Shown in pieces: positions 40,830-53,497 of a DNA stretch of 64,000 bases. The DNA is from Megalobrama amblycephala (taxonomy: Eukaryota > Chordata > Actinopteri > Cypriniformes > Xenocyprididae): NCBI RefSeq assembly GCF_018812025.1, contig NC_063054.1:39505396-39569395 (forward strand). The letters are read 5' to 3'. The notes below the pieces were generated by a model. It had not been told where the DNA came from. It searched no databases and worked only from the letters and a program-made list of their open reading frames with translations. The position numbers and the translations under genes were made by a program. Every line of letters begins with the position of its first letter. Position 1 is the stretch's first letter.

Positions 40830-43800
40830 AATGTAGAAACGACGTTTCTCGTGACATCGAAGCGATGCCGTTGATCTCGGCATCAGTTTGCTCATCGGGT
40901 GTAATGTTGAATCAACTGTTAGACACTAAGTCGTGCACGCAGATTGGTTTGCTTACCTGAACGTTGAAAGCGACGTTATAGTTCAACACTCAACACTAGA
41001 TCTAACTGGTTTGCTTACCCAGGTTGATGTTGATTTCATTTGGTGAAGCAACTCTATACAATTAACACATTTTCTACTCACATCTCAGACACTTAATACT
41101 AAAAGATAAGCCTGTTTACAAAATAATTATTCACATTGGTTAACATTGATTGATTTAATATTTCAAAATACAAAATACAGTTACAAATAGCCTACGTAAA
41201 CTAAACCTATACAAGACAAGATAGAAAAGGCATTTACATCAGAAAACGCATTTACACAAAGTCAAATACACACAAAGAGGTATAAAAGTTAATTAATGCA
41301 AATTTAAAGCAATATTTACTCAAGTATAAAATGTCAAATTTAAAGCTTTTGTATCAAATGTGTTATTTTTATTCACAAAAGACTAAGGTCACTTTTGTAT
41401 CCCATGTGATTATTTTGTTTGGAGCACAAAAGGAGATTAAGGCGAACATTTCAGCCTGATGAATACGAGTTCGTTTCTGACAACTTTATGACTCTTTGTG
41501 TTCCTTTTGTGATGATTTATAAAGAAATCTTACCCGTGAAAATGGAGGACAGAAAAAAGCAGATTATTGGTTTTCCTTTGCAATTAAAATGTTCCTTTTT
41601 TAAAGTAAACTCATCTGAAAAGGGTGACAGTGAAAATACAATAAAATATTTTAAATTACTTTATTTAATTTCAAAGTTTATTATTTTATTATTATTATAA
41701 AAAATTCTGCAGCAATATTTCCATGGTTTAAAAAGGATGTCAAGCATTTTTTTTTTTAAATATTTTAAATATGTTATTTATTTAAGGGACATATTTATTT
41801 AAGGGAATGATCAACAAATATATGCACAGTTAACAGGTGCAAAATCACAATGCGAAAGCCCTTTTAACAATACATAAAGGCCTAGCTTCAAAGCAGGCTA
41901 CATAAAATGTATGTGTCATTATGAAGAGAAATCTGTTATGTAAGAAATTACTCTCAATGTAATGTTCATATGTGCAAAAATGTACTGAGCTCTTTGACTA
42001 ATAGAACCTCCTGTTATAATCAATAAATTCAGACTTTGTAAGCATGCAGAACCCAATCAGTAAAGGCAATTAATGATTATAATGGATAAGGAATAACTTA
42101 AACACCTTTGGCCAATGCTTGATTCATAGTTACTGTCATTAGCTAGAATTTCCTAACATTAATGCTGTCAAAAACACATCTCATTCACAGGAAATCAGTT
42201 GCGTGCACTTACAAATATACACACAGACTGAATTTCCAAATGTTGATTTCAGGTCGGTACCTAAATTAAAGTCAGTACTACTTTGGTACTAATTCACAAT
42301 TTGAAAAACTCTGGATCTACATATAACGCAGATGATGCCCATTCTGGATTCAAAACAGTCATTTTCACTTAAAGGTGTCAAGTCTGCATCCCTGTCATAT
42401 ATTCAGTTTCCTATATCCCTAATTGTTATATTTGCATAGAAGCATTGTATTTGTGTGAGGTGCCAAATGATTATGAGTTATAAGTGATTGCTATATTGTA
42501 TTATAAGGCACAATTATGCAAATGATGTGTTAATATCTAGTATTATTGTAGCAGTATAACTGATGCACCTGCTTATGTAAGGTCATGAGACAACATGTTC
42601 AGTTAAGTCATCAAAATTGGTTGTCACAGGACGTTGATACAACTTAGACAGTATGGAAACTGGACAAACACAACCTATGAGACAGTTACACCTTGAGTGT
42701 CTATTTACATAATAGTGCAAATAGCGTCCCTTAGTTGGTTAAATACTATTTACACTAGCTCTGCCCACTAATGCCTGGTTGGGCCACTCAAGTTTAAAAA
42801 TGTAAAGCATGGCAGTGTTCAATCAGTGTTGTCACAGAAGTAACAGGTTATCAATTAAATTCAAGCACCTAACTGAATGTGAACAATGTGACGATACACA
42901 ACATTTACTTTAAGCATAGTACCGAGATTCCAGTTATATTCGGTACCCATTGATTAGGGCTATGGCAGTATTCTAAGAATACTGACACGTAATAAATACA
43001 GAGCATTGTTATACAGACAGAGTTCTAGGTTCTAGCTATTTAAATCGTTTAGAAAAAAAGCCATGGAAACATATGTGTTTTTATGCCGAATTCCTACGCG
43101 AGTCCAAAGCATTTAAGCTTCGTATTCTGTTTTATCGCGATCATCTGGTCACCTGAATCCAGAGAATTGAAACATATTCCATTAGTTATTCCACTGAACA
43201 GAGGTTGTAATTCCCAAACCTCACTCAGCATAGACGTTTCTTTCTTTCAGAATTTAGGCCTATGATAGGCTATTCGCAAATTCTTTACTGTGGTAATCAG
43301 TAGAAAAAAACACCAAGGACAGAAACCTTTTTGCTTGCACCCCCCCCCCCCCCCCCCCCCCCCCCGTTAATTAGGCCTTATATAAGGCGCGTCATAAAAT
43401 ATATAATTTGTATATATCGCGCGTTTCATACGCTGGTGATTTTTACTTATCAATTCTCTGGCAGCGTTAATAAAAACATAGACTTTGCAATGTCTTGCCC
43501 CTGCGGAGGATAGCCTACTCGCTAACTTAAACTTTTACAGCAAGTGTCAGCTGTTTGTAATTTCAGTGTTTAGAAAACATGACAGCACACTACAGACACT
43601 AATGTTGAAAATGAATCTCTTTACACTGCTACGTGTCCCACATTTCGTCTGACAAGTTTGACATTCATTGAAACTAGTGTCCTATGTTAACGTGGGCGTG
43701 GTTTGTAAAGCGTGACGGTGATGCGCATGCATCAACTGGTTGCATTAAAACTGCTCCAGTGAATAACGCAGGAACGAACTACCGAGAGTTACGACGAAGC

Positions 43801-43850
43801 GGCTTCAAAGTAGTTAACGCATTCGAAACATGTATACAACTGTTCAAACA
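40830..43850. other. Intergenic AT-rich stretch
   Basis: No exon or complete element recognised. Fragments with ggtcggtacctaaatt (42,252) and ttcggtacccattgatt (42,940) look like ends of a degraded hAT-like MITE. A 26-base C run lies at 43,340-43,365. Confidence 0.4.
43340..43365. repeat. Poly-C run (26 nt)
   Basis: An uninterrupted C homopolymer. The minus strand would be G26, able in principle to form a G-quadruplex. Exact length is unreliable in assemblies. Confidence 0.9.
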
Positions 43851-43879
43851 TGCATTTTTAAAATCTATGATCCATGGAA

Positions 43880-44545
43880 TATCGCATGTGACGAATCTGT
43901 ACGCCAGTCGATAAGCATCTGCTGGAAATCCAGGTAAAACTAATCATGCGTGCTCGCGCGCGCCCCCAGCTTAACATGATCCCCAGTTGATCCCATAGCA
44001 CCTTGTCAGTGGTTAAATGATGAAACGAAATGGCCAATGCATCCAGTGTATCAGAGATATATGATTTCACCTGATTCGACACCTCAAGTGTAGGCCTATA
44101 CGCCTGAAACTCACGTGACTTTGAACGCTCTGAACAGCAGATTCGATACACTGATTCATTTGACGCGTACAAAGCTTCCTGAAGCAGTGTTTTGAAATCG
44201 GCCATGAATTAAAAGAATAAAGTCGTAAATTTTGTTTTTTATGGCGCTCCAAAAATATTCTCGATGCTTTATAATTATCTCGCAAATCTGAGTTTGATAT
44301 CTCACTGTACTTCACAATGAAAAACTGATTGTGAGATATACTCGTTATTCTAGTTCCTTTATGGATCTTGAGAGAGGAAATATCATTGCTCCGCAATGGA
44401 GGCCTCACTGAGCCATCGGAATTGTGAAACTAAACTCATCTTAATTTGTGTTCTGAGGAATTAACGAAGGTCCGAACTGGGAGTGGAACGACACGAGGGT
44501 GCAAGTAATAAATGTCAGAATTTTCATTTAAAATTGGGTGAACTA
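43880..44545 (-). mobile_element. MITE of the gttagttcaccc family, degraded
   Basis: Reverse complement of the family at 45,677-46,270: it shares the cacgtgactttgaacgctc / cttcctgaagcagtgttttgaaat segments and the terminal ..aaaattgggtgaacta. ORFs across it have no domain. Confidence 0.55.
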
Positions 44546-45186
44546 GACTGTTTAAATAGTTACTGCCTATGTGAAATTTTTTTTATTATTTGCAGGTGCT
44601 ACTAACTGCTATGTATGTATGTCACAAATCTAAGAAACTGCATATGCTGAATTTTTTTGTAGATCAGTAAAACTGTTTGGCCAATCATGCACATTCCTGC
44701 TTTAATAGTAGACTAATCCTTGCAGGTGTCATCACCTACACTGTCTGTGAAACGTCTCATGTGGTAGCATTCAAAGGAACGTTATTCAACGATGGCTAAC
44801 TTACAAACAATTAAGACTATATTTTTTGTAATAATTAAAAAAAAAAGGCATCATCCATAAACATTTTGACTCTGTATTCCCTTTAATATAGACTAAAATA
44901 TTGAACCGCTATTTATAATGCAACCATTTAGCTACTGCGCATTTCTTGCCAAGTGACGTCATTGTGACGTCTGCTACAGTGGTCATGGTAATAACGGGAC
45001 ATTGGTGCAGTGTTGATTACTTATGTGATGGATAATAAAACAACGAATCATTTTTGTAAAGATTATATATCTTTACATTTTGACCATATATTAACGATAT
45101 TTGTTAAAAGTTTTGAATTCATTGTTTAACTGACGGAATATCTAAAGATACTGCAAAGTCTGTTACATCATATCAGGACAAGCATA

Positions 45187-45330
45187 TGCTGGTAAGTAGG
45201 TTTTGAAGCTGGTATGAGCTGGTTTGAGCTGGATTATGCTGGTCCTATGCTGGACCATGCTGGTCCAGGACCAGCACTTGACCAGCGTAAACCAGCTCAA
45301 ACCAGCATACCAGCTTCAAAACCTACTTGC
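45187..45330. mobile_element. Small foldback (hairpin) repeat
   Basis: Arms built on aagtaggttttgaagctggt and its complement (45,194-45,235 and 45,284-45,330) flank internal copies of a ctggt/accag motif. The RNA would fold into a long hairpin. It looks like a Tc1-derived or similar MITE; the family is not certain. Confidence 0.65.
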
Positions 45331-45676
45331 TTGTTTTTTCAAAACTGTGAACAAGTGTTTAATAATATTAAAAGTATTTACTGTGAAGGGTTAGTGGAAG
45401 GTGTAGGGAGGGTTTTATTCTCCCAATAAGGCAGCATCCATTTAATAATTTAATAAATATAATCATTTACACTCTATGATATTATTGCATCCTGTTAATG
45501 TACAAAAATACTGAGGTGCAAATAGTATCTGCCAATATAAAGTAGGCCTAGATAGCATCTATTTGCTCTTATTGCAAAGAACTGATACTTTTACATGGTG
45601 TAAATAGAATCTATCGTTATTTTCATCTAGTGTAAATAGCATATATTGTTTAGAAAATATGCTATTTTCAATTTAA

Positions 45677-46270
45677 GGGTTAGTTCACCCAAAAATGAAA
45701 ATACTGTCATTTATTACTCACCCTCATGCTGTTTCACACCCGTAAGACCTTCGTTAATCTTTGGAACACAAATTAAGATATTTTAGTTGAAATGGCTCTG
45801 TGAGGCCTTCATAGGGAGCAATGACATTTCCTCAAGATCCATTAATGTCAAGATAAAAACACATTAAATGTACTAAAAACACATCTAAATCAGTTCATGT
45901 GATTCAATATTAATATTATAAAGTAGCGAGAATATTTTTTGGTGATTCAATATTAATATTATAAAGCAGCGAGAATATTTTTGCTGGTGCGCCAAAAAAA
46001 AAAAAAAACGACTTGCTTAGATTTCAAAACACTGATGGCCGATTTCAAAACACTGCAGTGTATCAGGAAGAATCATTCGGAGCACAAATGAATCAGTGTC
46101 AAACTCGAAACGGCTGAAATTGACTTTGGCGCTTGTGAACAGCAAATTCGATATACTGATTCAACGGCTGAAATCACGTGACTTTGGCGCTTTGAATGCT
46201 TCCTGAAGATTCGATATACTGATTCATAACGCTCCGATGCTTCCTGAAGCAGTGTTTTGAAATTTGAAAA
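45677..46270 (+). mobile_element. MITE of the gttagttcaccc family
   Basis: Starts gggttagttcacccaaaaatg, a very common fish MITE start. It includes a 45-bp direct repeat (gattcaatattaatattataaag..gagaatattttt) at 45,901-45,985. It ends near cagtgttttgaaat. No coding capacity. Confidence 0.6.
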
Positions 46271-46497
46271 AGTTTGCAACTTGTTTTAAATTTAATTAAA
46301 AATAATAATAATAATTTACTGATGTTTGACTATTCTTTAAAAATTAGAAATCCCACTATCACAGGTGCTCAGTTTTGCTATAGTAATACCCTCACAGAGA
46401 GCATGGGTAGTAATCAGCCATCCATTTCAAAGGCAGAGGTCTTTGTGGTGTACTGTTGGTACATCTGTCCAGGCCAACATCTGATGTCCTGATGCCT

Positions 46498-47484
46498 TCA
46501 ACTGGGGATCCCTGAGATCCTGGCAATAGAAATAGTTCAGATCAAAATCATACATCAAACATACCCATTACAAAGTATCTGGTAACGTAAATTATAATTC
46601 CAGGTTTAGTTTAGGTTTAGCTCAATATTTGTGGCATGATAATGCCCAAAAGAAATTGATTTCAACTCGCCTCCATCTGAATATTCCTTTAACATGGAAT
46701 GTTGTGAGAAGACCAATGACCTTGTCACGTTCTTCTTTTACATTGTAATTTTCATATAAGGATAAATAATTAATGCAAAATATGAAACATCCATGTATTT
46801 ACAAACCTCATTTGGATAAATACGATGGTGGAAAACCTTGAATCAGTGTTACACAGGAAAGCCCTGTCAGTGATGTGCTGTAAAGTAAAAGGAAATAAAT
46901 AAATAAATAAAGGTGAAAGACACCGATAACACTGTAAAACTGTATTTTCATAGTGGGTCCTTTTATAATAAAGTCATTATATTATGTTTCTTAAAAGATC
47001 TTGTTAATTTTGTTTAATAATATGAACAATATTAATTAGTAGTAATAGTAGTAGTATATATAAATGCTAGAAAAATTTCACCATGAGCTGTTTGCATGTA
47101 AATGAACATAATGGGAACAGAAAGTAAAAAAAACAGCTCCATCTGAAACTTTTCAATCAAATCAAAGGAGTACAAGCTCCTGTTCTAAAATTATAGTACA
47201 CAAGACACACAAATGAGAGGTACAGTCTCTCCCTAATCTTACAAAATTTAACTTGACCATCCTGCAACAGCAGCACATTGAAAAGTTGTATTTGACCTCC
47301 AGACTCACGATGCAGAACACACAATCCACAGTCTCCCTCAACTATTTCCTCCTCACATATTCTTCTTTTCTTTAAAAGTGTTTTCGCTGCAAATCAGCGC
47401 ACAGGCAACTCGTATTGCAAGCTTCTTGCGGGCCCTACCGTTTTTAATAATAATCCATAATAACTCCGGTCCTTTCATCTTCAT
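46498..47484 (-). CDS. Tentative small host gene, four phase-compatible exons
   Basis: Minus-strand exons: 47,357-47,484 (ATG 47,482), 47,243-47,261 (a 19-nt exon after a strong pyrimidine tract), 46,807-46,877 and 46,498-46,519 (TGA). The phases fit at all three junctions and each site is GT-AG. The best exon is the third, HITDRAFLCNTDSRFSTIVF. The product would be about 79 residues with a basic N-terminal region (KNGRARKKLAIR). I do not recognise it. The tiny second exon and absence of a known domain leave this weak; it could be chance or part of an unrecognised element. Confidence 0.3.
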
Positions 47485-48300
47485 GATATCGCCGTTGTTT
47501 CCTTGCCTCCATGCAGTGTGTTTAGGTTAGTGAAACGTAGTTTGCGTGCCAGACCAGAGTTCCGGCGATTCTTCACTATTGTAACAGTGCATGCATTTTA
47601 CAAACCCTCTGTCGCCTAATCAAACACACGTGCAGTTTGAACACAGCAGTTCGTTACTAGAAACTGCATGGCCAGAGATTAGTATATTGCAGTGTGAGAT
47701 AAGAGGGTCAGTGTCTCTTACTACTTTGGAGAAATCGTGCAGTCTGAACTCGGCTTAACTTAATCACGTGTGGCACCTCTCAACAAATCGTGTAATGGCA
47801 GTGACGTCAGTCCCTAGTCTGCCTTCTCTTAAAAAATTACACTTTTATCAAGCTAAAATCTACATATAGTTCCCAACGAAAGTATTGTTTAGTGTAAAAC
47901 ATGCTTAAGATTGGCAAACAGGCTGTGGATTAATTAAATGTTTTGCTATTTTCCCACAAAAGCTGTTAAATCAGCATAGTGAAGACTCTCATCCATTGAC
48001 TTCCATTAAAAAAACAGCCTCCGGTCTCATTCCCTGCGTACCGCGGGGGGCGGAGCGTTAGCTTTAGCCGTTACGTTTTTTTGGCTAAAGGTTGCAGGCT
48101 TGCCGTTCCAGTGGCTTTGCTCCAAGACCAGAAATATATGGTTCAGATAAGGGAGACATTCAAAATGTGTACTGTTGGTGTGCCTCGAGGAACAGGGTTG
48201 GGAAACACTGAGGTAGAGCTACATTAGGTTAGGACAGCCTTAAGAAGTTATTCATGTGACTCATAGAAGTTATGTCAGTTATGTCCTATGGGTAGGGCAG
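46900..48300. other. Unique-looking stretch around the tentative small gene
   Basis: Apart from the two upstream exons of the tentative 46.5-47.5 kb gene, no element or exon was recognised. It has a moderately CpG-containing patch at 47,390-47,560 that could be a promoter. Confidence 0.35.
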
Positions 48301-48302
48301 GG

Positions 48303-48507
48303 CAGGGGTAGGCAAGTTTGGTCCTAGAGAGCCGCTGTCCTGCTGAGTTTAGCTCCAACCTTAATCAAACACACCTGAACAAGCTAATCAAGCTCTTCAG
48401 GATTACTAAGGCTATAGGCAGGCTGAAGGGGTTTTATTTCAGGGTTGGAGCTAAACTCTGCAGGACAGCGGCTCTCTAGGACTGAACTCTGAACTTGCCT
48501 ACCCCTG
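48303..48507. mobile_element. hAT-like palindromic MITE (205 bp)
   Basis: Starts CAGGGGTAGGCAAGTTTGG and ends ..CTTGCCTACCCCTG. The arms also match internally (cctagagagccgctgtcctgc and its complement). Flanking 8-mers gggcaggg and gggtaggg match 7/8, the hAT target-duplication length. Confidence 0.8.
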
Positions 48508-49427
48508 GGGTAGGGATAAGTATCATTCTAACGGTATTGCTACTGTTACTTATTGATCGGGTACTTCAACGGTATTCTTATTCGGTTCTTTTTATTATAT
48601 ACAAATTAAGAACATAATTAAGCATTGCTTTATACATGAAATCAACTGAAGAAAAAAGACATTAAATCTCAAGATCTCAGCAGAGGAGGATTAAACAACC
48701 CTAAACAACAGCTAACACCATGTCTACACCAGACGTGACTTTTTTTGTGTCGCGCCGCAACCGCTAAAAGCTGTCTTAACTGAACGTGACAAACCAACCA
48801 TTGCAAAGCACTTGGACTACGTCAAAAATAGAATGGGGAATCTGCTTACTGTCGGGAATTTGTTGTGTTGCGTCACTCCTCATCCAGTGTAGACAATATC
48901 ACAGATTATAACGGGTTCTATTATTAAACATGCTGAGAAGATGTTACTGTTTATGTGATCACAGATATATCATACATCAGAGCACACATGAGCTTTGAGG
49001 CAGTCTGTCTCAATCGAGATGTGTTATAGGCTGCCCACAATAGGTGTGGAAATATCCATCAGCAACTGTAAGCTCTTTCAGCTGTGGTCTACTAAAAGCC
49101 TCAAAGGCACCAGGAAGAGAAAAAAGACGTGCATCTTTAGGAAGTTTTATTTGTCCACATTCTTCACAACTTCCCATTCTTTTCTAGTAAAGCAGTAAAG
49201 ACTTACATCACTTCTCTTGTTGTCCATTGACTGAAAATTACAACCAAAAGCTGCACAATGTGGCATTGTATATTATATTCCGAGTTGTGTTGTGGTAAAA
49301 ATAGACATCGACATAGAACGCACTGTGCACCCATTGTCCAAATCGGTCCAAATATATTTTTAAATAACGTAAATCTTTCATGGGTTTTCTACTACATATT
49401 TCAGTAAGATACATCATTTACGTTATA

Positions 49428-49562
49428 TTAAACCATACAAGTCTTAACACCAGGGGTTCCTTTTAAAAGCCATGCTTGCAGAAGTTCTGCTTGACACTCT
49501 TCATCATTACTGCTATCTGGGTCTGATTCGGGCTCAATTGGATACGGCAATATAGACGCCAT
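49428..49562 (-). CDS. Short ORF or first exon of unknown element gene
   Basis: ATG at 49,560-49,562; 44 codons, acidic (PIEPESDPDSSNDEEC). The IEPESDPD start recalls the N-terminus of repeated fish proteins with a P2X7-like cysteine domain, but no such domain follows. It is probably a TE-derived exon remnant. Confidence 0.25.
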   Translation of the reverse strand: MASILPYPIEPESDPDSSNDEECQAELLQAWLLKGTPGVKTCMV

Positions 49563-49798
49563 TATTTACATTTCCACCGAAGCACACAAAATAAAGCGTT
49601 TTTTTTTTTTTTTTTTTTTTAAACGAAGCATTAAGACGCCCATAAACACAATCAAACCTATAAAAAAAAAAAAAACAGTGAACCACCCCTTTAACCCTCT
49701 GGAGCCGTATGGACTATTTTTATGATGGATGAATGCATTTATTTTGGGCTTCAAAATGTGCCCCCCATTCACAACCATTATAAATCTTTGGAGAGCCA

Positions 49799-50108
49799 CA
49801 CTGGAAAAAAATGCTTTTCTTACTTAGTATTTTGTCGTTTCCATTCCAAATATCCGGAAATTCTTAAATCAAGATGCTTTTACTAGATAGTTAAAATGAC
49901 ATAAGAAATATTTTTGTTTTCTGGGGAAAAAAAAAAAAATCAAAATCTTGTTTTAAGCAAAAACATTTCCCCCCCCCCAAGAAAACAAGAAAAAATATTT
50001 GATGTAATTTTAATTATCTAGAAAAAGCATCTTGATTTAACAATTTCTAGATATTTGGAATGGAAACGAGACAAAAATACTAAGTAAGAAATACATTTTT
50101 TTGTAGTG
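49799..50108. mobile_element. Foldback MITE (310 bp)
   Basis: Outer arms (cactggaaaaaaatgcttttcttacttag and its complement ending ..tagtg) and inner arms (aaatatccggaaattcttaaatcaagatgc and complement) are inverted copies. The middle has an A13 run and a C10 run. No target duplication is evident. Confidence 0.7.
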
Positions 50109-50954
50109 CAGGATAATGTCTTCTTTTATATTTGTTTGATTTCATCTAAGGCTGTGGCTGGAATTTTTTCTCTTTTTCTGTTCTTGTTGTTTCTTTCCTT
50201 CAGCGATTCTGCTCGTTAACAGCAGGACTGGTTTACGTCACGTGACAAGCATTGATAACAACACAATAGTGGGTAACTTCTGTCCACCTCGTCTATAAGC
50301 AAGGACTAAAATAAAGAAATTTCATATGAATTAATATCGATTCTGGAGTAAAACTATTTTTTCTTAATCGTAGCCAAAAAAAATTGCAATAGGTGAATCA
50401 GTTTTTTCTCCCAGCCCTAATATCTATATAGCAATAATAAATAGTGCGTGTAATTTTTCCAGTACCGGCGGCAGAACCGATAATGTTCAAGCTTATCGAT
50501 ACTTCGGTCTTTCATAATTTAGCCCCGGGGCCTATGGTTTAATACCAGGTTTCGGCACCCATCCCTACATATGGGTGAGTTCATAAGGATGAAAGCTTGA
50601 GTCAGTCTCTTGATTTGTGACTGTGCAGCTATTGTGAAACTCACCATCTTCATGTATCAAGTGTGAATGGCATCTTGTCCTGAAGAATCACAGCTCCAAA
50701 CGCTAGAGATTACATCTCATCTGGTAACAAGAGTACAGCCATAACTGTAAGAACTCTAATGATATATTTACCCCCTGATATTGCATCGATGATATAAATT
50801 CAAACATTAGAGGCTAAGAGTATGAGCAATGGGTAGTCTGCCCAGATTTCTGTGAAAAATAACTTACATGGCTAAAGTTGTTCGACCCCCTGGAACCACA
50901 ATCAGCATTTATAAGTAAAAATTATTTAAGAATTTATCATTAAAAAATAGCTCC

Positions 50955-52965
50955 AAGCTCCAAAGATTGTAGCATTTCTGGAGGAAACCGCTGACACAGA
51001 GGAGGAGGAAACACAGGTGAACTGAGAAAGCTCATTAAATACTTTAATATGCATTTATTTCACAATATATCTAACCTATACCACCAATGCATCTGCAATT
51101 TTCTTTTGCAAAATTACATATTTTTAATTTATTAGTTAAGAAGGCTTTGACATCCAAACGTAAGTGAACCATAATCAGCATTTATAAGTAAAAATTATTT
51201 AAGAATTTATCAGTAAAAAATACATGCACATATACAAATAAATAAATACCTTTGAGTGGAACAGTATGGCGTCTCTCTCACTTAGAAAACATAAACTCAA
51301 AAGCGGACCTAGAGAAATACAATAAAATAAATTAACGACCATGATATCCTGTTATCATAATAGTTAAATAAATGATTATAACTACAAGCATTATAACTTG
51401 TCACCTGTGTTACCTCATTTAGCTGATTATTTAGCCTACAGGCCTTTCAATGACAATCTTACTGAAACAACCAGGGGTTAATGATTTTAAAATGTGAGAT
51501 TTCTTTCAAAAACATGTAAAATATTACAGACCCACAACTTTTCAACAGTAGTGTAGTGAATGATTGAGGTTTTGCTTACTATAGTCATCTGGTTCATGGC
51601 CTTTGACAGCTATGGGGTGCAGGAAGCTATCAGCATGGAAGGATCTAGGGACATAAACATGCAATTTGTCACACAGCCAACAATATTTAGTATAAAATGC
51701 CAGGTTTATTACAAGGAACCAAGCTAGAGCAGAGGTGGAAAGAATAATATACATAATATTAAAAAATAATTTCTTAAGTTAACAGAATTTATATTTTTAG
51801 TATTAGAATTCACTATTGTACATACAGTGTCACTTACGTTTGGATGTCAAAGACTTCTTAAAGGTGCCCTAGATTGTTTTTTTACAAGATGTAATATAAG
51901 TCTAAGGTGTCCCCTGAATGTGTCTGTGAAGTTTCAGCTCAAAATACCCCATAGATTTTTTTTAAATACATTTTTTTAACTGCCTATTTTGGGGCATCAT
52001 TAACTATGCACAGATTTTTTCAGCACGGCCCCTTTAAGAGATGCGCTCCCTTTGCCACATGAGCTCTAGACTCTATATACATCGCATAAACAAAGTTCAC
52101 GCAGCTAATAAAACCCTCAAATGGATCTTTACAAGATGTTCGTCATGCATGCTGTATGCATGCTTCGAATTATGTGAGTAAAGTATTTATTTAGATGGTT
52201 ACGTTTGATTCTGTGTGAGTTTGAGGCTATGCTCTGTGGCTAAAGCTAACATTACACACTGTTGGAGAGATTTATAAAGAATGAAGTTGTGTTTATGAAT
52301 TATACAGACTGCACGTGTTTAAAAATGAAAATACTTTAACCACATTTAACAGTACATTAGCAACATGCTAACGAAACATTTAGAAAGACAATTTACAAAT
52401 ATCACTAAAAATTTCATGTTATCATGGATCATGTCAGTTATTATTGCTCCATCTGCCATTTTTCGCTGTTGTTCTTGCTTGCTTACCTTGTCTGTGCACA
52501 GATCCAGACGTTAATACTGCCTTTCCTTGTCTAATGCGTCGAACATGGGCTGGCATTATGCAAATATTGGGGTCATACATATTAATGATCCCGACTGTTA
52601 CGTAACCGTCGGGGTTATGTTGAGATCCGAGTGTTTTCCAGAAGTCTTTTAAACAAATGAGATTTATATAAGAAGGAGGAAACAATGGAGTTTGAAACTC
52701 AGTGCATGTCTTTTCCATGTACTGAACTCTTGTTATTCAACTATGCCGAGGTAAATTCAATTTCTGATTCTAGGGCACCTTTAACTAATAAATTAAAAAT
52801 ATTTAATTTTGCAAAAGAAAATTGTAGATGCTTGGTGATATAGGTTAGATATATTGTGAAATAAATGCATATTAAAGTATTTAATGAGCTTTCTCAGTTC
52901 ACCTGTGTTTCCTCCTCCTCTGTGTCAGCGGTTTCCTCCAGAAATGCTACAATCTTTGGAGCTTC
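50955..52965. repeat. Inverted duplication of a host exon and intron
   Basis: The left arm (50,955-51,167) is the reverse complement of the right arm (51,831-52,965 once the MITE at 51,862-52,780 is removed). The arms include about 62 bp of the coding exon at 52,903-52,997 with its splice donor plus about 150 bp of the following intron. The ~660-bp spacer holds two further exon candidates. A direct repeat (aatcagcatttataagtaaaaattatttaag) occurs at 50,900 and 51,174. Confidence 0.8.
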
Positions 52966-53497
52966 CCCTTTGTTGTAGAGGGGGTTTTCTGTCACCCCTG
53001 AAATTACAGAACATTATTTATCCATATTTGTTTACCATTAGAGATCAAAACGTGTTTGAAATAGTTTCAGCTAATTTTCGCACTCCACTAAGTGACGTCA
53101 CCGGATTAACGGTACAGTAAGCGCATAATTTTAGGTTAAATAAATAAATAAGTTTACTATCATTCATTGACAATTTGCCAGGAAAACCTTTACAAAACTA
53201 TTAAAACATCTCATCTACACATAAAGATGCGATTAAAAGCCTAAACTTTCATTTAAACAAGAGTTAACGTTAGCCAACTTCTTCTGAAAACGGTTGAGAT
53301 GCTAACAGACTTTTTCAAAGACACTCAATAATTTCTTTTGAGTAAATATTCAATAGAAGTGTGTCAATTACACTTAAGAAAAGTGTCAGAAACATTTTTA
53401 TATACTATTTGTGTGATTTTATGGACTAAACTTGCCTAAAAGCAGTGAAAACAACAGCGAGACGGAGTCTTGCTGCTTGACGTTTCCCCGTTTCCAT
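51250..53497 (-). CDS. Tentative host gene, several exons, minus strand
   Basis: Coding-like exons: 52,903-52,997 (31 codons, VTENPLYNKGEAPKIVAFLE.., GT donor), 51,580-51,644 (SFHADSFLHPIAVKGHEPDD) and 51,250-51,308 (PLLSLCFLSERDAILFHSK). The last two agree in phase; the join from the first to the second does not, so an exon may be missing. A possible first exon begins at ATG 53,495-53,497 (METGKRQAARLRLAVVF) and ends at a GC-type donor, but its phase does not fit 52,997. A possible 3' exon near 50,860 ends KSGQTTHCSYS. I do not recognise the protein. An X-box-like site overlaps the ATG. Confidence 0.35.
51862..52780 (+). mobile_element. TTAA MITE family A (complete, 919 bp)
   Basis: Starts AGGTGCCCTAGA and ends TCTAGGGCACCT with TTAA on both sides (51,858-51,861; 52,781-52,784). 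The opposite arm of the surrounding inverted duplication preserves the empty site (single TTAA at 51,136-51,139), proving the insertion point and TTAA duplication. Confidence 0.9.

Larger units (their letters stand above)
48511..50571. mobile_element. Possible ~2-kb hAT-like non-autonomous element
   Basis: The left end tagggataagtatcattctaac and the right end ..gtttcggcacccatcccta are partly inverted and of the tagggat(g)/catccc(ta) type seen in fish hAT-like elements. The interior has no long ORF, only a 44-codon ORF at 49,428-49,562 and a separate foldback at 49,799-50,108. Only the ends support the call; the two may belong to separate insertions. Confidence 0.35.

Noticed and set aside
40646..40895. 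80-aa minus-strand ORF
   Set aside because: Lies over a small MITE with inverted ends; peptide has no family resemblance.
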